From: Promethearchaeia archaeon
GTDB taxonomy: Archaea > Asgardarchaeota > Lokiarchaeia > Sigyniarchaeales > SOKP01
NCBI GenBank assembly: GCA_029856295.1
Contig: JAHQWS010000034.1
Location: forward strand, 1-9,823
Reading direction: 5' to 3'
Length of the DNA: 9,823 nucleotides
Positions 1-6,755 of the stretch are shown one piece after another. The stretch's first letter is position 1; each line of letters opens with the position of its first letter. A program made the translations under genes and the position numbers. A model generated the notes under the pieces. That model saw nothing but the letters and a program-made list of their open reading frames with translations. It made no database searches and was not told the DNA's origin.

Positions 1-1233
1 TACCCATGGAATTATATCATTGATATATGTCTTTTTATCCATTCCTAAAACTTTTCTCATTAAATCAATAGGAACTTTATTGGATTCCTCAATTATTTCA
101 ATAATTTTATCCTTACGTGTTTGTTGTATAGATTTATTTACAAGAGATCCCAAATAAATTATAGAAATGATGAATTCAGGTATCCACTTATGAAGCAAAA
201 GAATTATTATCGCAGCAATGAAGGAGCTGGCGGCGCTAATGGAATAATGGATATCCTCCCAGGCATAACCGATATAATATAAATAAATTTGAATTATCAT
301 TCGAATAATATTTACAACATAGAATATGACTGATGATATAAGTAATGCTTTCATTTTTCTCCATACAATGTCTTCATTTGTTTTAAGATCTTGTGAATGG
401 GGTATACAAATAATAATTCCCGCAAAAACACATATTGCTTGTACACCTGTACAAAATGTTTGAAAATAAATACTCCCTTTATTAGGGATGGTAAAGCTCC
501 AATGGTGTGTTCCTACTGGGACGTATTCCGTTTCTGCTCCCATATTAAATAATAGATTTAAAAAGAAAACAGTTTGTTTTACCACAATTTCGTGGAGCCA
601 ATAATTCATAGGTGCGTCAAAGAATTGGTATATTCCATATGATAATAGAGGTGCTCCAATTGCCAAGATAATAAGTGACCTTATTGAAAAAATATATGTT
701 TTTCCGTTAAATTCGATTACTGGTTTTTTATTTTTGTGATCATCATTTTTTTCTTTATTAATGGCGACTATTTGCGTTTGTTCTTTATTCCTTATTATAT
801 TTACCTCATCTTTTATATCAATATTTTTAAGGTAATAATGAAATCTGTCAACAATAATGTAATTAAGAATTATTAATAGTGGCAACATGACAATTCCCAT
901 GTTATATCTCGCATTTGATTCCATAAAGGGAATTGTAAAACCCATCATAAAAGCAAATAAAAAATTTAGAGATAAGAATGACCAGATCAATGTTCTCTCA
1001 TAAATTATTGAAGTCTTATATTCTCTTTTTAATAGATCTAATATTAAAAAGTTGAGAACCATTAATCCTGGAAGTACAATAAATCCGATTAAAATACCTA
1101 AAGTTGATTCCATTACTGGAATTGATAGGCCGATGAAAAATGCGATAATTAAGTTAATTGATACAATTATCCATACAGTAATTTTTTTTCTTAATTTTGT
1201 GTTCATTATATTTCTTGCTAATAATTTTTTCAT
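1..1233 (-). CDS. Archaeosortase/exosortase-family membrane protein, 3' end beyond the window
   Basis: The frame is open for 411 codons from ATG at 1233 to the left edge, so the C-terminus is missing. The protein is polytopic, with about ten hydrophobic segments. The core at residues about 180-370 carries the family signature: Cys261 in FCTGVQA, Arg311 in NIIR, and His329 in AWEDIHYS, each within or next to a membrane helix. Archaeosortases are membrane transpeptidase-like enzymes that cut C-terminal sorting signals of surface proteins and help attach them to membrane lipid; the Cys and Arg are essential in the family. Before the core lie two copies of a two-helix module (about residues 18-66 and 81-129) and a charged loop (about 140-172). 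After it, residues about 372-411 are soluble and helical, resembling the start of a helix-turn-helix domain. ATG at residue 10 is an alternative start. The subfamily and substrate cannot be named, since no C-terminal sorting signal protein is visible here. Confidence 0.85.
   Translation of the reverse strand, partial: MKKLLARNIMNTKLRKKITVWIIVSINLIIAFFIGLSIPVMESTLGILIGFIVLPGLMVLNFLILDLLKREYKTSIIYERTLIWSFLSLNFLFAFMMGFTIPFMESNARYNMGIVMLPLLIILNYIIVDRFHYYLKNIDIKDEVNIIRNKEQTQIVAINKEKNDDHKNKKPVIEFNGKTYIFSIRSLIILAIGAPLLSYGIYQFFDAPMNYWLHEIVVKQTVFFLNLLFNMGAETEYVPVGTHHWSFTIPNKGSIYFQTFCTGVQAICVFAGIIICIPHSQDLKTNEDIVWRKMKALLISSVIFYVVNIIRMIIQIYLYYIGYAWEDIHYSISAASSFIAAIIILLLHKWIPEFIISIIYLGSLVNKSIQQTRKDKIIEIIEESNKVPIDLMRKVLGMDKKTYINDIIPWV
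848..1182 (-). repeat. Ungapped 63-residue internal duplication in the archaeosortase N-terminus
   Basis: Residues 18-66 align without gaps to residues 81-129 at a constant offset of 63. By hand, 19 of the 46 positions from Trp21/Trp84 to Asp66/Asp129 are identical, including Gly35/Gly98, Pro39/Pro102, Glu42/Glu105, Ser43/Ser106, Pro55/Pro118, Asn61/Asn124 and Asp66/Asp129. Each copy is a pair of membrane helices separated by an IPxMES loop. The copies differ at the DNA level, so the duplication is old. Confidence 0.8.
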
Positions 1234-1395
1234 TTAGTTAGTTATAATATCATCCTAAATATGTACATAAAAAAAGTGTTGCTTTTATTTAATATTATTT
1301 TTAATTATCGCCAAGAAGTAATATTAAATACAAATTAATCGTTATATTACTAGACAAATTCTTTAAGTTGAAATTAATTTTTAACGTTATATCTA

Positions 1396-2016
1396 ATGGA
1401 AATTAATAAGAAATCCGAAGAAAAAGCAAGGAGCTTAACTTATACCGTTCAAAATATTGTAGTTAAGGCCGATTTAAATCTAAATTCAGATCTAAATTCA
1501 GATCTAAATCTAAATCTTGATCTTGAAAAAATATCAAAAAAACTTGAAAATGTTGAATATGATAAAAATCGTTTTCCTGGATTATTTTTAAGAATACTAG
1601 ATCCTAAATGTGTAGCCATAATTTTTAGAAACGGCAAAATGATCTTGAGTGGTTTAAAATCTTTTAATAACGTTGATATAATAATTTCGCGAATATTTAC
1701 TGAGCTAAGTAAAGTTAAAATTGATATTGATATAAAATCGATAAAATCGGAAATTGTAAATATCGTTATTACGGCAAATCTTTATGATAAAATTGATTTA
1801 GATTTGGCAGCAGTAAAACTCGAAAATATAATTTTTGAGCCAGAGACTTTTCCAGCTTTAATTTATAAATCATTACTTCCAGTCAAATGTACCTTTTTGG
1901 TTTTTAATAATGGCAAAATTGTACTCACTGGAGTAAAAGAAAAGGAATCTATTGAACCTGCGTTAGTAAATTTTGGAAAATTACTCAAAACAAAAGAATT
2001 GTTTATGAAGAATTAG
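1396..2016 (+). CDS. tbp: TATA-box binding protein (TBP)
   Basis: This is the general transcription factor that binds and bends the TATA box and recruits TFB and RNA polymerase. The 206 residues hold the two direct repeats of the TBP saddle, about 17-104 and 119-198. All four DNA-kinking phenylalanines are present: Phe60 (RFPGL) and Phe77 (AIIF) in repeat 1, Phe152 (TFPAL) and Phe170 (FLVF) in repeat 2. The minor-groove asparagines also appear in place, Asn20 in VQN and Asn122 in IVN. The first repeat is longer than usual because of an Asp-Leu-Asn-rich insertion (about residues 26-41) between the first strand and first helix. The acidic C-terminal tail of many archaeal TBPs is absent; the protein ends KTKELFMKN. 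ATG at 1396 gives a normal N-terminus. The gene diverges from the archaeosortase and converges on the M42 gene 15 bp away. It could be one of several TBP paralogs in this genome. Confidence 0.95.
   Translation: MEINKKSEEKARSLTYTVQNIVVKADLNLNSDLNSDLNLNLDLEKISKKLENVEYDKNRFPGLFLRILDPKCVAIIFRNGKMILSGLKSFNNVDIIISRIFTELSKVKIDIDIKSIKSEIVNIVITANLYDKIDLDLAAVKLENIIFEPETFPALIYKSLLPVKCTFLVFNNGKIVLTGVKEKESIEPALVNFGKLLKTKELFMKN
1477..1512 (+). repeat. Three 12-bp tandem repeats inside the TBP gene
   Basis: Units at 1477-1488, 1489-1500 and 1501-1512 read aatctaaattca, gatctaaattca and gatctaaatcta. They encode NLNS, DLNS and DLNL and keep the frame. Degenerate versions continue on both sides, from 1471 to about 1524. 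The pattern suggests replication slippage that lengthened a loop of the TBP fold. Confidence 0.85.
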
Positions 2017-2031
2017 ATTCAGTGATGATAG

Positions 2032-3120
2032 CTAAAGAATACTAATTGCGGATTTTAAATCTTTCATTATAAAAGATTTTAATAAACTTATTGTATGTAA
2101 CAGGTCTTGATATTCAATAACTTCCACATTAGTATGCATATATCTTAAAGGTACTGAGACCAATGCGCATGGTATGCCAGATTTTGTCATCTGAATTGCC
2201 CTAGCATCTGTTGGTGTTGGACGAGGTTCAGCGATTAGAGTAAATGGTATATCTTCTTCCTTTGAAGTATTAATTAATAGCTTAGTCAGTTTTGGATAAA
2301 GATTTGGCCCAACTCTTATTGATACTCCTGATCCTAAAGAGCATTCATGATGCTTATCCTTACTAATTCCTGGAAAATCTATTGCATGAGAAACTTCTAC
2401 TACAACACCAATATCAGGTGAGATTTTGTAAGCTCCTACCGTTGCCCCTCTAACGCCAATTTCTTCCTGAGTCGCAAATTCAAAAATTAAGTCTTTATCT
2501 AACTTTTCCTTTTCTTTTGATAACTCCATTATTAACATTATTAGAACAAAGCATCCCGCTCTATCATCAAAAGCTTTTGAACATATTCTTTTATTTCCCT
2601 TGAATGCTACACATTCTTGTTTTAAAATAACATAATCTCCAACAGAGATATATTTTTTAACTTCATCGGCACTTGCTATTCCTACATCAATAAAAAGTTC
2701 TTCTATCTTGATAGGTTTTTTTCTATCTTCCTGTTTTATGAGATGTATAGGTGTTTCTCCAATTATACCAATTATGTCTTCACCTGAACTCGAATGGATA
2801 GTAACCTTTTGACCGGGGAGGATGCGTGGATTTTGACCGCCAACTTGTGTAAATCTTATGAATCCATTTTTATCAATATACCGTACAATGAAACCGATCT
2901 CATCTATGTGAGCATCTAATAATATTTTTAGTTTTGACTCTTTTTCGTTAGCTTTTCCATAAATGAAACAAAATAAATTTCCTAAAATGTCTATGTCGAT
3001 TTTGTCGCAATACGGTTCAACAATCCCTCTGATATATTCTCGAATTTTGCTTTCGTCTCCAGAACACGCTTGAGTCTCCGTAAGATTTTTAATTATTTGA
3101 AAATCTGATTCAAATGCCAT
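2032..3120 (-). CDS. M42 family metallo-aminopeptidase (TET/glutamyl aminopeptidase type)
   Basis: This is a cytosolic di-metal aminopeptidase of 362 residues, the usual size for the family, whose members form large tetrahedral complexes and degrade peptides released by proteasomes. Metal ligands and catalytic residues are in family order: His71 and Asp73 (AHIDEIGF), Asp185 (KAFDDRAG), the catalytic Glu219 and ligand Glu220 (TQEEIG), Glu242 (VVVEVSHAIDFPG) and His329 (RYMHTNVEV). The Glu242 position is Asp in the archaeal TET enzymes I compare with; a Glu there occurs in other M42 branches, so activity is expected but substrate preference is unknown. An insert domain of the dodecamer-forming type fits residues about 75-170. 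ATG at 3120 is preceded by a good TATA box about 33 bp upstream. The gene is monocistronic by context, facing TBP at its 3' end and the YkgJ gene at its 5' end. Confidence 0.95.
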   Translation of the reverse strand: MAFESDFQIIKNLTETQACSGDESKIREYIRGIVEPYCDKIDIDILGNLFCFIYGKANEKESKLKILLDAHIDEIGFIVRYIDKNGFIRFTQVGGQNPRILPGQKVTIHSSSGEDIIGIIGETPIHLIKQEDRKKPIKIEELFIDVGIASADEVKKYISVGDYVILKQECVAFKGNKRICSKAFDDRAGCFVLIMLIMELSKEKEKLDKDLIFEFATQEEIGVRGATVGAYKISPDIGVVVEVSHAIDFPGISKDKHHECSLGSGVSIRVGPNLYPKLTKLLINTSKEEDIPFTLIAEPRPTPTDARAIQMTKSGIPCALVSVPLRYMHTNVEVIEYQDLLHTISLLKSFIMKDLKSAISIL

Positions 3121-3149
3121 ATTTATTACTAACTCCGAGTATAATGTAA

Positions 3150-3157
3150 TTTATATA
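3150..3157 (-). promoter_or_regulatory. TATA box candidate for the M42 gene
   Basis: The minus strand reads tatataaa here, centred 33 bp before the ATG at 3120. In archaea transcription starts about 26 bp after the TATA centre, which would give a very short or absent leader. The region is AT-rich, so chance matches are possible. Confidence 0.5.
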
Positions 3158-3251
3158 TTATTTGGATATAATTTTAAATCTTTTATTATAGATAAAGATA
3201 AAATTTTTTTTCTAGGATTAATTTTAAATTATCAATAATTCTATTCATTAG

Positions 3252-3259
3252 AATATATA
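3252..3259 (+). promoter_or_regulatory. TATA-like element for the YkgJ-type gene
   Basis: The sequence aatatata lies about 31 bp before the TTG at 3287, the distance expected for a nearly leaderless archaeal transcript. If it is used, the GAGGA at 3272-3276 would fall before the transcription start and could not act as a ribosome binding site, so only one of the two signals is likely real. Confidence 0.35.
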
Positions 3260-3286
3260 CTAAAAAACTAAGAGGAACGATGTGAA

Positions 3287-4000
3287 TTGACTGAAAATAA
3301 CCAAGAAAATCAAAATTCGAAAGATAAAGAAGAGACCAAAAAAGAAGAACAGGCTGAACCAGAAAAATCAAAAGCTAAATTTACATTTAAATGTACTAGA
3401 TGCGATAAATGTTGTCTTGCTAGAGGGCCTATCCCTATTACCCTTTGGGATTTAGAGATGTGGGCTCGAAATGGAGTAGTAGCGAATTTCCTTCCTTACT
3501 TGGATGTATATAGTAAGCCTGATGGTGTTTTTGACCTAATCTTAAAACCATTAGTTCCACAAAAAAAAGATGAAGATGAGGAAAAATCACCAACAGAAAC
3601 ACTTACAGGAACTCCTATAGGTGAATTACTGGAAGAAAAATGCCCGTTATATAATGCGGAGCAAAAAAAATGTTTAATCTATGATAATCGTCCTTTGAGC
3701 TGCCGAACATACCCATTAGAGTTCGATGGAAAAAATTTCACAGTTGTTGATGTAGAATGTCCGGGAATAGGTCAAGAGGGTATGACAAAAGATGAGTTGA
3801 AAGAAATGAGAGATACCGCAAAAATGATGAATTATGAGCTAACTCGAATGCGAATTGCATTGCCTGTCTTAAACCAAATTATAAGTAATAATTTCATGAG
3901 AGTTCTAATGCAACAGCAAATGGAAGCAATGAGTAAGATGTCTGACGATGATAAAGCCAAACTAGACGAAGTATTCAAAAAGGATCAAGAACAAGATTAA
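3287..4000 (+). CDS. YkgJ/CxxCxxCC-family putative metal- or Fe-S-cluster protein
   Basis: This 237-residue soluble protein belongs to the YkgJ-type family, a widespread group with conserved cysteines thought to bind zinc or an iron-sulfur cluster; its exact role is not established. The signature is CTRCDKCC (Cys36, 39, 42, 43), followed by a P-IT--D helix and a second cluster: Cys119, Cys129 and Cys139 in the context KCLIYDNRPLSCRTYP, then Cys158. Residues 1-30 are a charged, Glu/Lys-rich leader, and residues 92-105 form another acidic linker between the clusters. The C-terminal third (about 165-237) is helical and Met/Gln-rich, longer than in minimal family members. The start must be TTG at 3287, since the frame has a stop at 3269 and no ATG or GTG between; a GAGGA at 3272-3276 may serve as ribosome binding site. 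The gene diverges from the M42 peptidase across 166 bp. Confidence 0.85.
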   Translation: MTENNQENQNSKDKEETKKEEQAEPEKSKAKFTFKCTRCDKCCLARGPIPITLWDLEMWARNGVVANFLPYLDVYSKPDGVFDLILKPLVPQKKDEDEEKSPTETLTGTPIGELLEEKCPLYNAEQKKCLIYDNRPLSCRTYPLEFDGKNFTVVDVECPGIGQEGMTKDELKEMRDTAKMMNYELTRMRIALPVLNQIISNNFMRVLMQQQMEAMSKMSDDDKAKLDEVFKKDQEQD

Positions 4001-4028
4001 ATTTTTATTAATTTTACTTATGGGACTA

Positions 4029-4037
4029 TTTTTTTTT
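4029..4037 (+). terminator. T9 tract after the YkgJ-type gene
   Basis: Nine consecutive T lie 29 bp after the stop at 4000, following another T-rich stretch. Intrinsic termination in archaea uses such U-tracts without a required hairpin. The tract overlaps the last codon of the convergent beta-helix gene. Confidence 0.5.
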
Positions 4038-5217
4038 AATTTTCACTTAAATTATTTTTCAAGTCTTTTTGTTCCTCAGCCAATTTTTTTATATCTACGA
4101 ATTTCATAATAGCTCCTTTCGGTACAAATTCAAACTCTGGCCCAGATTCAACTTTTTCCTCTAAATTTAAAGATGAATCCGCTTTAAGTTTTTCTTTCAA
4201 TGGTTTACTGAATAAAAATAAGTTCTTTTTTTCAATCCTCTTTTTTTGAATGAAGTAACCAATAATCCCCCCGCTTACCATCCCTAAAGAGGTGCCAACT
4301 ATTATTAAACTTATATATGGGATTTCTTGAGCTTCTGTTTCTTTCGTATTGTCACCATCGTTTTTTTCTGTCACATGAGGAATTTCTGGCGCGGGTGGTT
4401 CATATTCATATTTATTATTTCTAATTATATTTCCATAAGACCAGAATTGATAAATACTAACATTATTACCAACCAAATAATTAAAAGTTATAAAGTTATT
4501 ATTGCTCATTATTAAATTTATTCCGTTTTTATTGTTATTTATGGTGTTGCCTGATATGTTAATTCTATCACAAAACCAAAAATATATTCCATTTATCTCA
4601 TTATAATTAATTTTATTTTCTAAAATACTATTATCATCGCTTCGCCAGCTATAAATTCCATGACCTGAATTATAATTTACTATGTTTCCCGAAAGATTAT
4701 TATTGGAACTCCGAATCTGTAGAATTCCAAAACCATTATTATATGAGCAGTTGTTATTGAGTAATTTTCCATTATGAGTATTGATTAATTTAATCCCTGA
4801 ACCCCAATTAAATCTTGACCAACCAGAATTGTAAAATATGCAGTTTTTAATTATAAAATAAACATCAGAATTTCTAATTGTAATACCACTTCCAGAGTTT
4901 TTTCCATTTATTATCACATTTTCAATAATGTATGGGTCATCCAAAGTTCCCCTACCAAAACACCACTCATGTTCAGAAGATACTTTTTCCCAATTATATT
5001 TGGGCTTACAATCATCAATGAATATTGGAGATCCTGTAAGATTCCAAAATCCTGAATTATCTAAATGATGCCCTGAATTATTAATCTCCCTTGAATCTTC
5101 ATTTTTATCAGCTGCTTCCTTGATAATCTCTGATTTGTTGAAGGTGAGAGATAAAAATAAGCTTATAAATAAAAAAAAAATAATCAAAGCATTTTTCTTT
5201 CTTATATTTTCTCTCAT
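4036..5217 (-). CDS. Membrane-anchored NosD-like right-handed beta-helix surface protein
   Basis: This predicted extracellular protein of 393 residues has an N-terminal signal sequence or anchor (about residues 9-25). A parallel beta-helix region (about 95-270) contains at least six coils of about 22 residues, with recurrent N-x-I-x-x-N and NNGFGI/NSGHGI/NEINGI turns, as in the NosD/PbH1 repeat families. A pre-helix segment, GTLDDPYIIENV, matches the capping motif seen before archaeal NosD-like repeats. A Pro/Glu/Asp linker (about 272-300) leads to one membrane segment (about 301-323) containing small-residue packing sites, then basic residues and a cytoplasmic tail of about 70 residues. Several N-glycosylation sequons lie outside, for example at Asn59, Asn174, Asn220 and Asn252. 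Such repeats often bind or cleave polysaccharide, but no catalytic residues are evident, so an adhesion or envelope role is only a guess. ATG at 5217 is preceded by a purine-rich AAGGCGG. Confidence 0.85.
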   Translation of the reverse strand: MRENIRKKNALIIFFLFISLFLSLTFNKSEIIKEAADKNEDSREINNSGHHLDNSGFWNLTGSPIFIDDCKPKYNWEKVSSEHEWCFGRGTLDDPYIIENVIINGKNSGSGITIRNSDVYFIIKNCIFYNSGWSRFNWGSGIKLINTHNGKLLNNNCSYNNGFGILQIRSSNNNLSGNIVNYNSGHGIYSWRSDDNSILENKINYNEINGIYFWFCDRINISGNTINNNKNGINLIMSNNNFITFNYLVGNNVSIYQFWSYGNIIRNNKYEYEPPAPEIPHVTEKNDGDNTKETEAQEIPYISLIIVGTSLGMVSGGIIGYFIQKKRIEKKNLFLFSKPLKEKLKADSSLNLEEKVESGPEFEFVPKGAIMKFVDIKKLAEEQKDLKNNLSEN

Positions 5218-5223
5218 TAAAAT

Positions 5224-5230
5224 CCGCCTT
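5224..5230 (-). promoter_or_regulatory. Shine-Dalgarno-like site of the beta-helix gene
   Basis: The minus strand reads aaggcgg, ending six bases before the ATG at 5217. It stands out in a very AT-rich intergenic region and supports this start, though it is not a perfect anti-16S match. Confidence 0.4.
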
Positions 5231-5322
5231 CAAATATAATAATATGAATTGATTATATTAGAAAATATATTATTATTATGTTTTCTTAAACTGTTATTAT
5301 ATATCATTATACCATAATTAGT

Positions 5323-5330
5323 AAATATAT
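5323..5330 (+). promoter_or_regulatory. TATA-like element for the macro domain gene
   Basis: The sequence aaatatat is centred about 34 bp before the ATG at 5360, which fits a short-leader or leaderless archaeal transcript. No Shine-Dalgarno motif is seen before the ATG, in keeping with this. The surroundings are almost pure A/T, so confidence is limited. Confidence 0.35.
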
Positions 5331-5359
5331 TAGAAATTAACAATATTTAAGTTTTGAAT

Positions 5360-5878
5360 ATGAAGGAATTAATAATAAAAAACTCAAAAATTAAGTTAGT
5401 CCAAGGAGATATTACTGAATTAGATACTGATGTGATTGTTAATGCCGCTAATGCCCAATTGATTTTGGGAGGCGGTGTAGCCGGAGCGATTCGGCGGAAA
5501 GGGGGCCCTAAAATTCAAGATGAGTGTGATAAAAAATCTCCTACTTTTGTAGGAGGTGCAGTAATTACTACAGGGGGGAACTTAAAAGCGAAGCATGTAA
5601 TTCATGCCGTTGGGCCAAGAATGGGAGAAGGAAATGAAGATCAAAAATTGAAAAATGCCACTTTAAATAGTCTAAAATTAATGGATGAGCATGAGTTAAA
5701 ATCGATTGCATTTCCGGCAATTTCTACGGGTATATTTGGGTATCCTATTGATAGATGTGCAAAAATAATGATCGCAACAGCAAAAGATTATTTATCAGAA
5801 GATACTCAGATTGAAGTTGTTATTTTTTGTTTATATACTTCTTCTGATTTTCAAGTATTTGAGGAAGAATTAACATAA
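5360..5878 (+). CDS. Macro domain protein (AF1521-like, ADP-ribose binding)
   Basis: This single-domain cytosolic protein of 172 residues consists only of a macro domain, which binds ADP-ribose and in many members removes it from proteins or from O-acetyl-ADP-ribose. Residues are numbered from the ATG. The ligand-binding elements are GDIT with Asp17, NAAN at 28-31 with Asn31, the glycine-rich GGGVAGAI loop at 37-44, VIHAVGP at about 80-86, and the phosphate-binding STGIFGYP at 122-129. The order and spacing, including the 14 residues between Asp17 and Asn31, match AF1521 of Archaeoglobus. I prefer ATG at 5360 to the in-frame TTG at 5354, because ATG is the stronger codon and the domain begins at once after it. 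The gene is isolated, with no ADP-ribosyltransferase or sirtuin beside it, so the substrate is unknown. Confidence 0.95.
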   Translation: MKELIIKNSKIKLVQGDITELDTDVIVNAANAQLILGGGVAGAIRRKGGPKIQDECDKKSPTFVGGAVITTGGNLKAKHVIHAVGPRMGEGNEDQKLKNATLNSLKLMDEHELKSIAFPAISTGIFGYPIDRCAKIMIATAKDYLSEDTQIEVVIFCLYTSSDFQVFEEELT

Positions 5879-5886
5879 AACCTTCG

Positions 5887-5892
5887 TTTTTT
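5887..5892 (+). terminator. T-tract after the macro domain gene
   Basis: Six T in a pyrimidine-rich stretch begin eight bases after the stop at 5878. The convergent gene has its own T-rich stretch on the other strand (about 5929-5944), so this 106-bp gap probably ends both transcripts. Confidence 0.35.
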
Positions 5893-5984
5893 CTACTTTC
5901 TATTATTATATAGACTTTGCTAACCTTAAAAAAATAAAATAAAAAGTTATTCCGACCTCAATACTAACTCAAATATCTATAGTC

Positions 5985-6755
5985 TTATATTTTTTTAACT
6001 ATTCTTGTCTCAATATCATGAACTTGAAACTCTTTCTCAATGAGTTTCTCAATTTTATGTTTAACTCTTAACAGTTGGAAATCGTCATAGATATAATCAG
6101 TTACGAATTTAGCTTTTATTGTTATACTTACTAGTTTGTTTCTTTCTTCTTTGGTAATTTCTAATGCGTGTAATACCTTGCTTAATTCTTCCATTCTCTG
6201 TCCTCTTTCCTTTTCTCTACGCTTTAAATCGGTTTCGTCAGGTTTCTCCAGTTTTCCACCGTGCATAAAAAATTCTATAAGGCCTTTCATCATCTGTTCT
6301 CTTAATCTAGGAGTATCCCATTCAGAAGGGAACTTCTCTACATTCCCCATTTCAGTTTTTTCATCTATATAAGGCTCTTTTGAACTCATTGATTTTAAAG
6401 CTTTAGCTGCAGCAGTATATGCGGTAAGCATATTCCCTTTAGGTTTCGCATATACTATAACTTTTCTTTCATCATCTTTTGCTCCCAAAATATGCCCTTT
6501 TCCTTTAATTGAGGTCGCCACTAATCTCTCTGGTGTTGATTGGAGAATTGAGTATTTTTTTTCAGAAACGGTCAAAGATTTTCCGTGCATCGAGTCCCAA
6601 ATTCCAACTAATTTCCTAATATCTCCACTAATATCCCAATCTTCCGTTGAATAAACTATTTTGTATTTTCCTTCGATAATCGCTACAGATTTTATATCTG
6701 ATTCAGTTTTTAAATCTTTAACTGCTTGTTCGTAATCTACTGTCATTTTATTCAT
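5985..6755 (-). CDS. Uncharacterized protein with roadblock/LC7-like N-terminal domain
   Basis: I do not recognise a named family. The 256-residue protein is soluble with no signal peptide. Its first 123 residues show the order helix (5-17), strands (22-28, 31-36), long helix (42-59), strands (62-73, 76-86, 98-103) and helix (107-123). That is the topology of roadblock/LC7 and profilin-like folds, which in archaea partner small GTPases or serve as scaffolds. This is inferred from pattern only. After a linker (124-145) comes a charged helical segment (about 147-200), predicted to be partly coiled-coil, with an EKERGQRMEELSK stretch. The end (about 202-256) alternates strands and a helix, with KAKFVTDYIYDDFQLL and a basic tail. 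ATG at 6755 is preceded by a GGCAGG purine stretch; Met4 is an alternative start. It faces the macro domain gene tail to tail. No GTPase gene is in the window. Confidence 0.75.
   Translation of the reverse strand: MNKMTVDYEQAVKDLKTESDIKSVAIIEGKYKIVYSTEDWDISGDIRKLVGIWDSMHGKSLTVSEKKYSILQSTPERLVATSIKGKGHILGAKDDERKVIVYAKPKGNMLTAYTAAAKALKSMSSKEPYIDEKTEMGNVEKFPSEWDTPRLREQMMKGLIEFFMHGGKLEKPDETDLKRREKERGQRMEELSKVLHALEITKEERNKLVSITIKAKFVTDYIYDDFQLLRVKHKIEKLIEKEFQVHDIETRIVKKI

Noticed and set aside
1052..1237. Plus-strand open frame of 61 codons
   Set aside because: It lies antisense to the archaeosortase N-terminus, whose frame has clear motifs and an internal repeat.
2022..2028. C-box-like GTGATGA as part of a C/D box small RNA
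   Set aside because: No CTGA box or flanking complementarity is found within about 60 bases, and the site lies at the junction of two convergent genes.
4036..5217. Beta-helix protein as a substrate of the archaeosortase
   Set aside because: Sorting signals need a membrane helix and short basic tail at the very C-terminus; here about 70 residues follow the helix and no signature motif precedes it.
5354..5359. TTG at 5354 as start of the macro domain gene
   Set aside because: An ATG follows two codons later and the macro fold starts there; the TTG has no ribosome binding site.
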